A stretch of DNA of 64,000 nucleotides from UBA1447 sp002329225 (GTDB lineage Bacteria > Bacillota > Clostridia > Oscillospirales > Acutalibacteraceae): the NCBI GenBank assembly GCA_050946835.1, contig JBMNVN010000005.1:62001-126000 (forward strand). The letters run 5' to 3'. The translations under genes and the position numbers were made by a program. Positions 34,804-43,942 of the stretch are shown piece after piece; the first letter of the stretch is position 1; every line of letters begins with the position of its first letter. The notes under the pieces were generated by a model. That model saw only the letters and a program-made list of their open reading frames with translations, did not search any database and had not been told where the DNA came from.

Positions 34804-35650
34804 GATGTGCGCCTCCCGTTTTTCTGCACAGGGAATCGGCAATGCGGGCACCCTGCAATGCACCGGCAACATCGTGGGAACGTATAAAGTCCGCTCCGCC
34901 TGCCACCGCGACGGTATGGGCGGCAACGGTGCCGGGGTCCCTTAAAGCCGGATTTTCTTCCTCGGTGGCATAGCCTATAACCCGTTTACGGGAGGCTGCC
35001 ATGAGAAAAGCGACATCCTCAATTTTTAAATACGGCACCGAGCGCAGAAGCTCCAGATTTTCTTCCTGACTTTTACCGAAACCTATACCGGGGTCAAAAC
35101 AGAGCTGCTCTTTTTTTATGCCGGCAGCAACCGCCTTTTCCAAAAAGTCTTCAAAAAAGCGGCGGACGGCAGCGGATACGCCGCCTTCATAATGCACATT
35201 CTCGGCACGGGCTCCTCCGTCATTGTGCATTACAATCCAGCCTGCCGAGTTCTCTTGAACAATGGCCGCCATATCAGGGTCAAATACGCCGCTTACATCG
35301 TTGATTATGTGGGCGCCGTGTTCCAAAGCACTGCGGGCGGTGAGTGGATTATACGTGTCAATCGAAATAGGGATACGCAGCTTCCCCCGTAAAAGTTCCA
35401 GCAGGGGGATTAGCCTTTCCTCCTCTTCTTTTTGGGAAATTGCAGTTGCTTTCGGGCTGGTGGATTCTGCGCCGATATCCAGAATATCGGCCCCTTGTTC
35501 CTGCATTTGTAAGGCACGTTCAAAGGCCTTTTCCGGAGTTAAAAGAAGTCCGTCGCCGGAGAAAGAGTCTGGGGTAAAATTCAGAATTCCCATCAAATAA
35601 GTTCTCTCCCCGAGCTTAAATGAAAAATCTCTGCCTTGAAATAAAGCCAT
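34796..35650 (-). CDS. folP: Dihydropteroate synthase
   Basis: A 284-residue TIM-barrel enzyme: MGILNFTPDSFSGDG near 21-35, IDIGAESTSPKA, DVSGVFDP, and the phosphate-binding AASRKRVIGY near 225. It condenses the pterin pyrophosphate with p-aminobenzoate and is the sulfonamide target. GAGGTGA precedes the ATG; it overlaps folB by 8 bases. Confidence 0.95.
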   Translation of the reverse strand: MALFQGRDFSFKLGERTYLMGILNFTPDSFSGDGLLLTPEKAFERALQMQEQGADILDIGAESTSPKATAISQKEEEERLIPLLELLRGKLRIPISIDTYNPLTARSALEHGAHIINDVSGVFDPDMAAIVQENSAGWIVMHNDGGARAENVHYEGGVSAAVRRFFEDFLEKAVAAGIKKEQLCFDPGIGFGKSQEENLELLRSVPYLKIEDVAFLMAASRKRVIGYATEEENPALRDPGTVAAHTVAVAGGADFIRSHDVAGALQGARIADSLCRKTGGAHHG

Positions 35651-35689
35651 TCCGTCACCTCGAAAAATTATTCCGATACCCGTTAAGGG

Positions 35690-36253
35690 CTATTTTTCGC
35701 CGTTTAACAAAGCCATAACTTCGGCCCTTGTTTTGGCGTCACTTCTGAAATTGCCTCTGAGGGCGGATGTCCAGGTTTCCGAACCGGCGGCCTTGGCCCC
35801 CCGCATGGTCATGCAAAGATGCTCCGCCTGAATGACTACCGCTACTCCCAAAGGCTTAAGTTCTTCAAAAAGAAAATCCGCAATCTGGGCAGTCAGCCGT
35901 TCCTGAAGTTGGGGGCGTTTGGCAAAACATTCAACTATCCGGGCGAGCTTGGAAAGTCCCAAGATTCTGCCTTTGCTTGGAATATATGCTATGTGAGCCC
36001 TGCCCATAAAGGGTATCAGATGGTGTTCACATACGGAAAACAGGGGAATATCCCGCACGATAACCAGTTCCTCGCAGTTTTCCTCAAAAAAAATCTTCAG
36101 ATGTTTTTTAGGGTCGTCCGAGAGCCCCGAAAAAATCTCTCCGTACATTTTTGCAACCCGTGACGGCGTTTCCAAAAGCCCTTCTCTGTCCGGGTCTTCG
36201 CCGACAGCTTCCAAAATGGAGCGAACGGCGTCTTCAATTTTTTTATAGTCCAC
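35690..36253 (-). CDS. folE: GTP cyclohydrolase I
   Basis: 187 residues from the GTG at 36253, which has a perfect AGGAGG six bases upstream; the longer frame to 36292 lacks a site and overlaps the preceding gene. Zinc and active-site residues are intact in SVCEHHLIPF (about 73) and EHLCMTMRG (about 145). It opens the pterin branch of folate synthesis. The length equals the usual bacterial enzyme. Confidence 0.95.
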   Translation of the reverse strand: MDYKKIEDAVRSILEAVGEDPDREGLLETPSRVAKMYGEIFSGLSDDPKKHLKIFFEENCEELVIVRDIPLFSVCEHHLIPFMGRAHIAYIPSKGRILGLSKLARIVECFAKRPQLQERLTAQIADFLFEELKPLGVAVVIQAEHLCMTMRGAKAAGSETWTSALRGNFRSDAKTRAEVMALLNGEK

Positions 36254-36284
36254 GATATGCCTCCTAAAATCCGTGCGGTTATTT

Positions 36285-37475
36285 TCAGTCAAGAATTAAA
36301 TACAGCTCTAAAATCTTAAAGTCATCTTTTCTTATATAACTCAAAGATTCTATTGAGTTTTCCCCTGAAGATAAAGTGTTCACTTTCCTCATGATAGTGT
36401 AAATATCTCCGTTGATAAAAAGGCTGCTGAGGGCCTTGTTATAAACATTCTGATCGGAAAACTTAAATTCCACACTCTTTCGCCCGGTATCAAGAGCGCT
36501 TTTAACGAGTGCAACGATTTTTGCTTTTTCGCTGTTGTTGAAAGAATTAAAAAGCAGCCCTTTTTTTGTAAAATAGTTTTCTTTTTGTGAAGAGCAGACA
36601 ATATCTTTGAAAAATTGAGAATGGGTTATTTTTATCTCCTCATCCGTAATATTGAAATATGTGTAAATGGGGTCGTCGCCGTTCTCTCCGCTTTCAGGGG
36701 AGACGGGATCATCCCAGGTGACATCAAGATGGTAAAAGTCGCCGTCGAGTCCGACAATATTCCACATATGGTTTTCATTACCGCCGGGCCCCGAAGCGAC
36801 ACCTGTTATGATAAAACAGTCAATTTCGGCCATGTCTGAAAGCAGCTGCATTGCTTTTGAATATCCTTCGCAGGAGGCCTTGCCGTTTACGAGGGCGCCG
36901 TAAGCGGTGCCTTCATCTGGAGTGGAATTAAAAGCGTAGGCACAGTTTTCAATTATGTAGTCATGAAAAAACAGCTCTTTTTCAAACGGGTCTTTGTCTG
37001 CGGTTTTTGAGAGGATTTCCTCCGCCTTTTGCGTAAGCAGCCGGATGCGTCTGTTGTACTCGACGGCATCCATGGTATATTGGGGAACAAATTGAACACT
37101 GAGACCGTTCGTGGCGGTTGTACAGCCTCTGCCTAAAAAAAACAGGGAAGGGTTGTCATACAACAGCGCTTCAAATACGGCGGTCAATTCCTCCGGATTT
37201 AAGTAGGGAACTGCAACAGACTCGGGCAAATTTTCAATAACCGAGAGTACGTTATTGTAGGCCTGCTTTTCTTTATTTGAAAGGCGGTTGAAGTAGTACT
37301 TATATCTGCCCCCCGTTTTAAGTTCCTCTATAACCTTGGAATCCCAGTCAACCCTTTCGGTCATATATTCGACCAGGTTGAAAGTTTTTATTTTGACAAT
37401 AATGTTTTCGGCCTCACAGGCGGCGAGGCTGCAAACAAGGAAGAAGCAGATTAAAATTGAGCAGATTTTTTTCAT
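36285..37475 (-). CDS. Transglutaminase-like domain lipoprotein
   Basis: A 396-residue protein with signal peptide and lipobox LAAC (Cys about 20). A transglutaminase/protease-fold core is visible: Cys in KASCEGYSKA (about 201), His in ENHMWN (about 235) and Asp in FYHLDVTWDDP (about 250), the expected catalytic order. Relatives act as surface proteases or cross-linking enzymes. GGGAG precedes the ATG. It lies 14 bases after the LCP-like gene and 31 before folE, inside a long run of tightly packed genes. Confidence 0.8.
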   Translation of the reverse strand: MKKICSILICFFLVCSLAACEAENIIVKIKTFNLVEYMTERVDWDSKVIEELKTGGRYKYYFNRLSNKEKQAYNNVLSVIENLPESVAVPYLNPEELTAVFEALLYDNPSLFFLGRGCTTATNGLSVQFVPQYTMDAVEYNRRIRLLTQKAEEILSKTADKDPFEKELFFHDYIIENCAYAFNSTPDEGTAYGALVNGKASCEGYSKAMQLLSDMAEIDCFIITGVASGPGGNENHMWNIVGLDGDFYHLDVTWDDPVSPESGENGDDPIYTYFNITDEEIKITHSQFFKDIVCSSQKENYFTKKGLLFNSFNNSEKAKIVALVKSALDTGRKSVEFKFSDQNVYNKALSSLFINGDIYTIMRKVNTLSSGENSIESLSYIRKDDFKILELYLILD

Positions 37476-37489
37476 TTATTCTCCCACAT

Positions 37490-38392
37490 TCAGTCGGTAA
37501 TGAAAGTGTTCAGGTTTTGGTCAACCGAAAATGAAAAAGCGGATTTTGAAACGGCAATATCCTGAAGGGTTCGGCGGTGCTTGTGAAAATCGTCGCTCCG
37601 GATATCCGTTTTTTTTGTGCTGTTAATAAGCTGTTCAAAAACGGCTTCATTGTCTTCCCGGTTGGCGCAGTCAATGTATTTTTCCAACATATCGCACATA
37701 AGTTTTGCCTGAGTGTCCAGACCCCTGTCGCCTTGCAAAGCGTTATAGCGTAAGTAACGCAAAAGGGTTTCGGCGTTTATTGTGTTTTCACCGGGAGGGA
37801 GGAGTAAACTGAAACGCTCATTTTTAAAGTTGACGGTTTGCTCGACATACACTTTTAAGCCCCCGGTCTTTTCCACGGCCTTTATTGCGTTTTGAAAGCC
37901 GGTGCCGGGAGATAAGGTATATTTATTTATCTTTATGCCGCCAAGATTCTCTACCGCCTCTTTCAGGTGTTGAATTCCGCCGTTCTTATAATGGTCCTTA
38001 AGGGGCAGCAGGGCATTGTCGCCCGCCTTGGCAATGGTATTGGCGGAAAGGGAGCAGACTCTGAACTTTTTTTGATTCAAGTCCGCATTTATTACATAAA
38101 CAAAGATAATCTCTTCGGGGAATTTTTTTTCGTCGGAGACGCAAACGGCCAGAAAGTTGGCATTACCGGATAATTCAGGGAGTGCAGGGTCGCCGGAATC
38201 GGTGGAGGCGGCGGTCTCTTCCCTGCCCTCAAAGAGGTTGCCTAAATCATAATCAACTGAGCGCAAAAGGATAAAGAAAGAAGCGGCTGCGAAAAGAATC
38301 AGAAAGGTAAAAAAAGCAATCAGGATTTTTTTCTGTCTGTTCTTACGCGCTTCAGCCTTTGTTTTGAAAGTCAATTTTTTTCTTTTTGACAT
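37490..38392 (-). CDS. LytR-CpsA-Psr (LCP)-like membrane protein, divergent
   Basis: A 300-residue protein with a basic N-terminus, one TM segment (about 24-46) and an extracytoplasmic domain. LCP-like stretches are AVENLGGIKINKY, AVEKTGGLKVYVE, and ETLLRYLRYNALQGDRGLDT near 215-235, which resembles the conserved Tyr-Arg/Asp-Arg region. The N-terminal Asp-Ser/Arg-x-Asp motif of active LCP phosphotransferases is not obvious, so activity in linking polymers to peptidoglycan is uncertain. GGAGG precedes the ATG. Confidence 0.72.
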   Translation of the reverse strand: MSKRKKLTFKTKAEARKNRQKKILIAFFTFLILFAAASFFILLRSVDYDLGNLFEGREETAASTDSGDPALPELSGNANFLAVCVSDEKKFPEEIIFVYVINADLNQKKFRVCSLSANTIAKAGDNALLPLKDHYKNGGIQHLKEAVENLGGIKINKYTLSPGTGFQNAIKAVEKTGGLKVYVEQTVNFKNERFSLLLPPGENTINAETLLRYLRYNALQGDRGLDTQAKLMCDMLEKYIDCANREDNEAVFEQLINSTKKTDIRSDDFHKHRRTLQDIAVSKSAFSFSVDQNLNTFITD

Positions 38393-38416
38393 AGAACCGC
38401 CTCCTCTGCGGAGTAC

Positions 38417-40276
38417 TCAGGGAGATTGCAACACCAACACGGACGCTGAATAGGCGGGGATAATAATACCGTCATCACAAGGTTCGTTACCCAAGAAAGT
38501 CCGGGCGGAAAGCCAATTTTCGGGCAATTTGAAAAACACATCGGAACCGTCGCGGTTGGCAACGGTTAAAACCGCATCCTTACCCCGTCTTTCAAAGGCA
38601 AGCAAACCGCCGCCTGCGAAAAGGGTTGAATAATTGCCGTCTTTGAGCGCCTCGCAATTTTTTCGGAGTTTTCCTAAAGCTTTGTAGTGGGCAAGTAAAT
38701 CCATATCTTCATTGCCCCAAGGATAACAGCCCCTGTTGAACGGGTCTTTTCCGCCCTCAAGACCCGCCTCGTCGCCGTAATATATGCTCGGCACACCGGG
38801 GAGTGTGAACTGAATTGAAGAAACGAGCTTCATCAGCCGCAACCCTTTGTTGCGCTGTTCGGAGGTGAGGGGGGGCATATAGCGCCCGTTGGCTGCGGTG
38901 TGGCCGTCGCCACCTAACAGGGTGACAGCCCTTACCGTGTCATGAGTGCCTATATGGTTCATCATAGTGTGGATTGCGGGTTCGGGGTAGTTTTTAAGTA
39001 TATTTTCGACCGACTTTGCAAGGCTTTCCGCATTGCCTCCTTTTGCATAGTCGATTATCGCATTGGCGAAGGGATAGTTCATTACTGAATCCAACTGTTC
39101 CCCCAAAAGGAAGCGGCGCCGATTGCCGTAGCTTATTTTATTTGAGGCGTCTTCCCATACTTCCCCTAAAATAAAAGCTTCGGGATTGACTTTTTTTACC
39201 CTTTTTCTGAACAGGGTCAGAAATTCATCGGGCAGTTCATCCGCCACATCCAACCGCCAGCCGCAGGCGCCGGCATTCAGCCAATACCCGGCCACGCCGC
39301 CCTCACCCGCAATAAAGTTCAGAAAATCGGGGTGAGTTTCATTTGTCTCCGGCAGAATGTCCACGCCCCACCAACTGCGGTAGTCCTGAGGCCAATTGTT
39401 AAAAAAGAACCAGGCGTAATATGGTGAGTCTTTCGTGTTGAAAGCGCCCGCAGGGGGATAGCGGTTAAACTTGTTAAAATAGACACTGTCAGCCCCGGTA
39501 TGGCTGAAAACACCGTCAAGTATTACACTTATACCCCTTGCCTCGGCATGGCCGCACATGGCCTTAAAATCATCCTCACTGCCCAGTAGCGGATCAACTT
39601 TCAAGTAATCGGCCGTATCGTAACGGTGATTTGAATGTGCCTCAAATATGGGGTTGAGGTATAAAACCGTGACGCCGAGTTCTGCTAACCGGTCGAGCTT
39701 TTCTTCTATGCCCCGAAGGTCGCCGCCGAAAAAGTCATAGCGGTGAACGGCACCCTTCTCATCGGGTTCCCACATAGGGGAGGCGCCCCAATCGTCACGC
39801 AGAATCCGGTCATCGGGAATATCTTTTTTCGGTTTGCCGGAGTTGAAAAAGCGGTCGGGAAAAACCTGGTAGATGACACCGCCTTTTATCCAATCGGGGG
39901 TAGTAAAATCGGCATTATAAACAGTCAGCTGCCAACAGTCGCCGCCGCCCTTTACTGTACCGTTGCCTTCATGGTCGGGACGTATTTGTTTAATCCCGTG
40001 AGGGGTATCGACCTCGAAAAAATAAAACCAAAGACCGGCTTTGCAGGAAGTGAAAGTCACCTTGCGGCAATCCGCATCGGGAGAGGCGTAAGGGTCGGGA
40101 GTCATGGGCAGTATTCGTATCTCTCCGGTGTAGTCGTCCCTGATTACAAGACGTGCCTGAGCCGCATTTTTTTTGAGAGGGAGAAGAATACGGAAAAACA
40201 CATCGCTGCCTGCAGTGACGGCGCCGGCGGGTGATTTATAAAAATGGTCACGTGAATTAAAGGGGATAATCTGCAT
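38417..40276 (-). CDS. GH13 alpha-amylase / neopullulanase-type glycosidase, probably cytoplasmic
   Basis: A 619-residue protein without signal peptide. N-terminal beta domain (about 1-125), then the TIM barrel with DGVFSHTG (about 252), GWRLDVADE with the nucleophile Asp (about 342), ILGEVWED with the acid Glu (about 369) and HIGTHDT with the third Asp (about 442), and a C-terminal beta domain. It resembles neopullulanase or cyclomaltodextrinase enzymes that cut imported maltodextrins. Starts after GGAGGACATAC. Confidence 0.9.
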   Translation of the reverse strand: MQIIPFNSRDHFYKSPAGAVTAGSDVFFRILLPLKKNAAQARLVIRDDYTGEIRILPMTPDPYASPDADCRKVTFTSCKAGLWFYFFEVDTPHGIKQIRPDHEGNGTVKGGGDCWQLTVYNADFTTPDWIKGGVIYQVFPDRFFNSGKPKKDIPDDRILRDDWGASPMWEPDEKGAVHRYDFFGGDLRGIEEKLDRLAELGVTVLYLNPIFEAHSNHRYDTADYLKVDPLLGSEDDFKAMCGHAEARGISVILDGVFSHTGADSVYFNKFNRYPPAGAFNTKDSPYYAWFFFNNWPQDYRSWWGVDILPETNETHPDFLNFIAGEGGVAGYWLNAGACGWRLDVADELPDEFLTLFRKRVKKVNPEAFILGEVWEDASNKISYGNRRRFLLGEQLDSVMNYPFANAIIDYAKGGNAESLAKSVENILKNYPEPAIHTMMNHIGTHDTVRAVTLLGGDGHTAANGRYMPPLTSEQRNKGLRLMKLVSSIQFTLPGVPSIYYGDEAGLEGGKDPFNRGCYPWGNEDMDLLAHYKALGKLRKNCEALKDGNYSTLFAGGGLLAFERRGKDAVLTVANRDGSDVFFKLPENWLSARTFLGNEPCDDGIIIPAYSASVLVLQSP

Positions 40277-40295
40277 GTATGTCCTCCGGAGAAAT

Positions 40296-40565
40296 TCAAT
40301 GTACGGTCAAATTTAAAAAAGCCTGATGCTGCAATAAAAGATTCTCCGGCGGCATGTGGGAAATATCCAGCAGTACGCTCATTATTATGTAGCCGGTAAT
40401 AAAAAACACAATAAAACCCAGCAAAAATATAATTAAAAACAAACGCCTGCGTCGGCGTTGCTTTTCACCGTAACTGAGCTTTTTGCTGTAATCCGGACCG
40501 GTGTAGCGGTGCTTAAACTTTCGGTTGCCGGATGTGTTTTTTATTTTTGGCGCTTTATTTTTCAT
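40296..40565 (-). CDS. Small basic single-TM protein, function unknown
   Basis: An 89-residue protein: a very basic N-terminal half (about 1-41, ending KQRRRRR), one TM helix (about 42-66) and a short outer tail. GGAG lies upstream of the ATG, and it sits between the RnfA-like and GH13 genes with gaps of 36 and 19 bases, so it is likely a real member of the operon. The positive N-terminus predicts cytoplasmic orientation. Confidence 0.7.
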   Translation of the reverse strand: MKNKAPKIKNTSGNRKFKHRYTGPDYSKKLSYGEKQRRRRRLFLIIFLLGFIVFFITGYIIMSVLLDISHMPPENLLLQHQAFLNLTVH

Positions 40566-40601
40566 ATCTGCTCCGATGAGTATTATACGATTGCTTTGTT
40601 G

Positions 40602-41195
40602 TCAGGCAAACAAAGCTCCTCCGGAAAACCCCGAAAAAGCCAGGGAGAGAAGGGCAACGTAAATAAAGACCGCAGGTGTGCCTTGAAAGACGGGCGGAAT
40701 ATCCTTGTTTTCGGCAAGCTTTTGAAGACCGATGCCGATTATCGCAGTTGCCAGAAAGTAAGCTATACCCGCACCAAGCGCCATGCCGATACTTTCAAAA
40801 AAAGAGTAGCCGGCGCCGAAGTTTATAAAAGGTACCGCCAATACAAGAGTGTTCAGGGCGGATATACCCATTTGACTCAGGAACTTGGGTTCCGCTCCCA
40901 ATGTAAGGCGAAGCAAGATCGCGCTTGAAAAATAGACAACAACTATAACAAAAAAGAAAATGACGGTGTGGGTTACCTTGCCTGTCTCTTTGATACGGGG
41001 GATGAAATCCAAGGCCCGGCAAATGGCGGCGGTTACAACGGAATAAAAAGAGATAGAAAGGGAGTACAGTAAAAGCCGGCGGGGCTTTGCCGCCATACGC
41101 ATGGATTCGCTGATGCCGTAGCCGCCGCTGAATACCAGATTTTGAAAAAATGAAACATAAAGCGCTACGGAAATCATGTCAAAAAGTCCGGTCAT
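40602..41195 (-). CDS. RnfA-like membrane protein lacking the cluster cysteines
   Basis: A 197-residue, six-TM protein similar along its length to RnfA/RsxA, ending in the family-like LSLAFSGFSGG. In RnfA the conserved FLGLCPF and TNCAVLG segments each give one Cys to the membrane-embedded [2Fe-2S] cluster shared with RnfE. Here the matching stretches read VFSGGYG (about 21-27) and ALNTLVL (about 113), with no Cys; the only Cys is residue 59. It overlaps the E gene by 4 bases. Confidence 0.8.
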   Translation of the reverse strand: MTGLFDMISVALYVSFFQNLVFSGGYGISESMRMAAKPRRLLLYSLSISFYSVVTAAICRALDFIPRIKETGKVTHTVIFFFVIVVVYFSSAILLRLTLGAEPKFLSQMGISALNTLVLAVPFINFGAGYSFFESIGMALGAGIAYFLATAIIGIGLQKLAENKDIPPVFQGTPAVFIYVALLSLAFSGFSGGALFA

Positions 41196-42229
41196 TGCTC
41201 ATCCCCTCCCTGCGCACTCAACTCTTTATCTAAATCGTCAAGAAAATGGGCGAGCTTTTCAAGCACTTCTTCCGCATCGGAATCATTGTTGCTGCCAACA
41301 GTTTCGGAAGATTCGGTTATGGAATCCTTTTCTTCAAGCGGAACAATATCGCCCTCTACGGATTCTTCATTATTCTGCCCTGACTCGGAACCGGAATCAC
41401 CGTCGGTTTCACATTCAGGTGCCACGGCTTCATTTTGCTCGTCCTCTTTCTGCAAGCTTGAAGATTGTTCCTCTGGCTGTTCAGCGGAGACTTCCTGCCC
41501 GTTGATTTTGGAGGCGGTTTCGATTTGAGTTGCATCCTCTTCAGTGTCGGATTCGGGCTTAAACTTTATGGTTACCGGGGTGGGAGTAATATCAATGTTC
41601 AAAGTTTTGGCAGTGGAGGGATAAATCCGCATCAAGAGCTTTTTGAGAACCGCCGCAAGAAATCCCAGTACCACAAACCCGCCGAAAGGCATTAACAGGG
41701 CCTGACTTTCCGGGACAAAGCTGACCGGTTTGTCAAATACGGTTCCGCTACCGAAAAGCTCCCTGAGAAAACCCGTCAGAATAATAACAATGCTGTAACC
41801 GGCGCCTGTTGTAAAAGAACTCAAAAAGGAGTTCCTCAGGTCGCTGCGCACCGAAATTTTTTCATTATGTAAGGCAACAAGAGAATTAGCCGCCAGCAAA
41901 GGAAGATATATTCCCAGAGATACTCTGATGTCGGTGAAATATTTTTCCAGCAAATAATCGGCGGGGGCAATCACTGCGAGACCTATCAAAAAATAAACAA
42001 TAACACGAACCCAGCGGGCCGCTTTTTTCAAAATCAGGGTTGCCGCAAGGGCGGAAAGAAGAATAAACAGCCAGGATATTCCTGAAATAATAAGGGATAC
42101 ACGCAGGGAGACGGCAGCAACTGCGGGACAAATGCCTACCATTGTTACCAGTAAGGGATTTTCGGTCAAAACACCCCGGCGGAAAATAAGCGGGGCGGGA
42201 ATTCTTTTTTTGCCAAGGGGTTCAAGCAT
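41192..42229 (-). CDS. RnfE-like membrane protein with long acidic tail
   Basis: About 345 residues from the ATG at 42229 (GGGGG 8 bases upstream); a GTG at 42238 is an alternative. The first 205 residues resemble RnfE, with VGICPAV (Cys about 34) and LRELFGSGTVFD. The second cluster Cys is replaced: PLLAANSLVALHNE reads Ser where RnfE has TNC. A C-terminal cytoplasmic extension of about 140 residues is rich in Glu, Asp, Ser and Gln and ends in a short amphipathic stretch; this tail is not part of normal RnfE (about 200-230 residues). Confidence 0.8.
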   Translation of the reverse strand: MLEPLGKKRIPAPLIFRRGVLTENPLLVTMVGICPAVAAVSLRVSLIISGISWLFILLSALAATLILKKAARWVRVIVYFLIGLAVIAPADYLLEKYFTDIRVSLGIYLPLLAANSLVALHNEKISVRSDLRNSFLSSFTTGAGYSIVIILTGFLRELFGSGTVFDKPVSFVPESQALLMPFGGFVVLGFLAAVLKKLLMRIYPSTAKTLNIDITPTPVTIKFKPESDTEEDATQIETASKINGQEVSAEQPEEQSSSLQKEDEQNEAVAPECETDGDSGSESGQNNEESVEGDIVPLEEKDSITESSETVGSNNDSDAEEVLEKLAHFLDDLDKELSAQGGDEQ

Positions 42230-43229
42230 TTGCCTCACCCCCTTGTTGAGAGGATGCCTTTTTAACTATTTTTGATGTTTGCTTAAGTGCAGTTGAAAAC
42301 AGTTTTTCAAATAAGGGCCAGAAAGCGGAGGTTAGCAGAACCCCGAAACAGACCCCTTCCTCAAACACGCCTACATGGCGTAAAACCATGGTTATTAAGC
42401 CGGCAAGAGCGCCGTACAAAAACAAAGCGAGAGAGTTCTGATTTTGTATAGAAGAATCGGAAAGCAAAAATAGCGAAGCGAAAACCAGAGAGCCGGAGCA
42501 GAGTTCAAACAATACCCGGGGAAAAGCGCCTGCCTGTATCCGGGGAAAAATTAATGCAAAAACGGCGGCGGTAAAAAGCATACCTAAAGATTTTAGTAAG
42601 GTTGCGGGACGGGTAAAAACATAATAGAAGCTTGCCGCAGCCAATACCAAGACACTTCCCGTGCCCATGGGTCCGGGCACATTGCCGATAAAAACGTTTA
42701 ATGCCGTCAAAGGCATCATAGCAGGTGCATTGCCGTGTTTCAGCATAGCGGCTAAAGAGACACCCGGCATAAAAGCTGTGTCCTTTGGTAAAAAATCCCA
42801 GCGGGCAACAATTTGGGGATAATTGAACACCTCGTCAGGCCAACACAAACAAAGAAAAGCAAAGCCGGCGGCAGCGGGAAGAAAGGGGGAGTTGTTTGAT
42901 GAGCCGAAGGGGAGTTTACACACAATTATCGCAAAAGCGGACCCGATAGCGGCTTGTACAAATGAAAAGCTGGCGGGGAGCATTAGAGCGATGGCTATGC
43001 CGGTGAAAAGGGCTCCGAAATCATAGGAGGATTTTCTGCTTTTTATTATCAAACTGCCCGCAAAATCGCAAGAAGCCGCTGTGGCTGCACAAACGGCGGC
43101 GAGGGCCGGTGCTCTGAAACCGTAATAAAACCAGCCGATGACAAGGGGGCCGATTGTCATAATCAGCAAATTCAAATATTCTTTGGGTTCTTTTGCCGCA
43201 AGAGTATCTTTTGACGCAGTGTTTGTCAT
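42222..43229 (-). CDS. RnfD-like membrane protein with altered flavin site
   Basis: A 335-residue polytopic protein with the RnfD/NqrB-type segment FIGNVPGPMGTGSVLVL (canonical: GNIPGSMGE...). Where RnfD has SGATPL, whose Thr carries covalent FMN, this protein reads MPGVSLAAM, giving Ser in place of Thr and no SGAT context. The gene overlaps rpe by 4 bases and the E gene by several, so rpe-D-E-A is one transcript. No RnfC, RnfG or RnfB gene is in the window. Confidence 0.78.
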   Translation of the reverse strand: MTNTASKDTLAAKEPKEYLNLLIMTIGPLVIGWFYYGFRAPALAAVCAATAASCDFAGSLIIKSRKSSYDFGALFTGIAIALMLPASFSFVQAAIGSAFAIIVCKLPFGSSNNSPFLPAAAGFAFLCLCWPDEVFNYPQIVARWDFLPKDTAFMPGVSLAAMLKHGNAPAMMPLTALNVFIGNVPGPMGTGSVLVLAAASFYYVFTRPATLLKSLGMLFTAAVFALIFPRIQAGAFPRVLFELCSGSLVFASLFLLSDSSIQNQNSLALFLYGALAGLITMVLRHVGVFEEGVCFGVLLTSAFWPLFEKLFSTALKQTSKIVKKASSQQGGEANA

Positions 43230-43912
43230 ATGGATTCCTCCGGATTTTGCCGCATTTCCCTTTGAGCAATCAGGCGAAGCTCGTCAATTGCATCTGCGGC
43301 TTGAGGCGCATTAAAGATTGCGCTGCCGGCAACAAAAACATTTGCACCCGCACGGGCAGCTGAACCGACGGTTTGCCGGCTTATCCCGCCGTCCACCTGA
43401 ATATCGAGGTCAAGGCCTCGCCGAGTGCATTCCTCCCGCAAAAGCCGGATTTTAGTCAAGGTCTCGGGAATAAAACTCTGACCGCCGAAACCGGGTTCCA
43501 CCGTCATTATAAGCACCATATCCAACAGGTCGAGATGTTCAAAAAGCAACTCAACAGGGGTGCCAGGTTTTACGCAGAGTGAGGCTTTTCGTCCCGCTTG
43601 TTTTATTGTATTGATTGTTTGACTTACAGGCGACCTGGCCTCAATGTTAAAAGTAATAATATCGGCTCCCGCCAACGCAAAGTCTTCAATATAACGCAGG
43701 GGTTCAATAATCATTAAGTGCGCATCAAAAGTGATGCCGCTTAAAGGCCGCAGGCTTTTAATTATCGGAGCGCCGAAGGTAATGTTCGGGACAAAACAGC
43801 CGTCCATTACATCTAAATGAATAAGATCTGCCCCGGCTTTTTCCATGCGGATAAGTTCTTCCCCGAAGCGGGAAAAATCGCAGGAAAGCATTGATGGTGC
43901 AATTTTGACCAA
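43226..43912 (-). CDS. rpe: Ribulose-phosphate 3-epimerase
   Basis: A 228-residue TIM barrel: IAPSMLSCDFSRFG, HLDVMDGCFVPNITFG, FDAHLMI with metal-binding His, MTVEPGFGGQ and IQVDGGI. It interconverts ribulose- and xylulose-5-phosphate. It begins with TTG, which has GGAGGAG six bases upstream. It is the first gene of the rnf-like run. Confidence 0.95.
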   Translation of the reverse strand: MVKIAPSMLSCDFSRFGEELIRMEKAGADLIHLDVMDGCFVPNITFGAPIIKSLRPLSGITFDAHLMIIEPLRYIEDFALAGADIITFNIEARSPVSQTINTIKQAGRKASLCVKPGTPVELLFEHLDLLDMVLIMTVEPGFGGQSFIPETLTKIRLLREECTRRGLDLDIQVDGGISRQTVGSAARAGANVFVAGSAIFNAPQAADAIDELRLIAQREMRQNPEESI

Positions 43913-43942
43913 TATGAACTCCTCCGGCTCTGCTTGAAAATG

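Noticed and set aside
40602..43229. Annotation as a standard Rnf ferredoxin:NAD+ oxidoreductase
   Set aside because: The B, C and G subunits are absent from the locus and key cysteines and the flavin Thr motif are missing, so only similarity to D, E and A is claimed.
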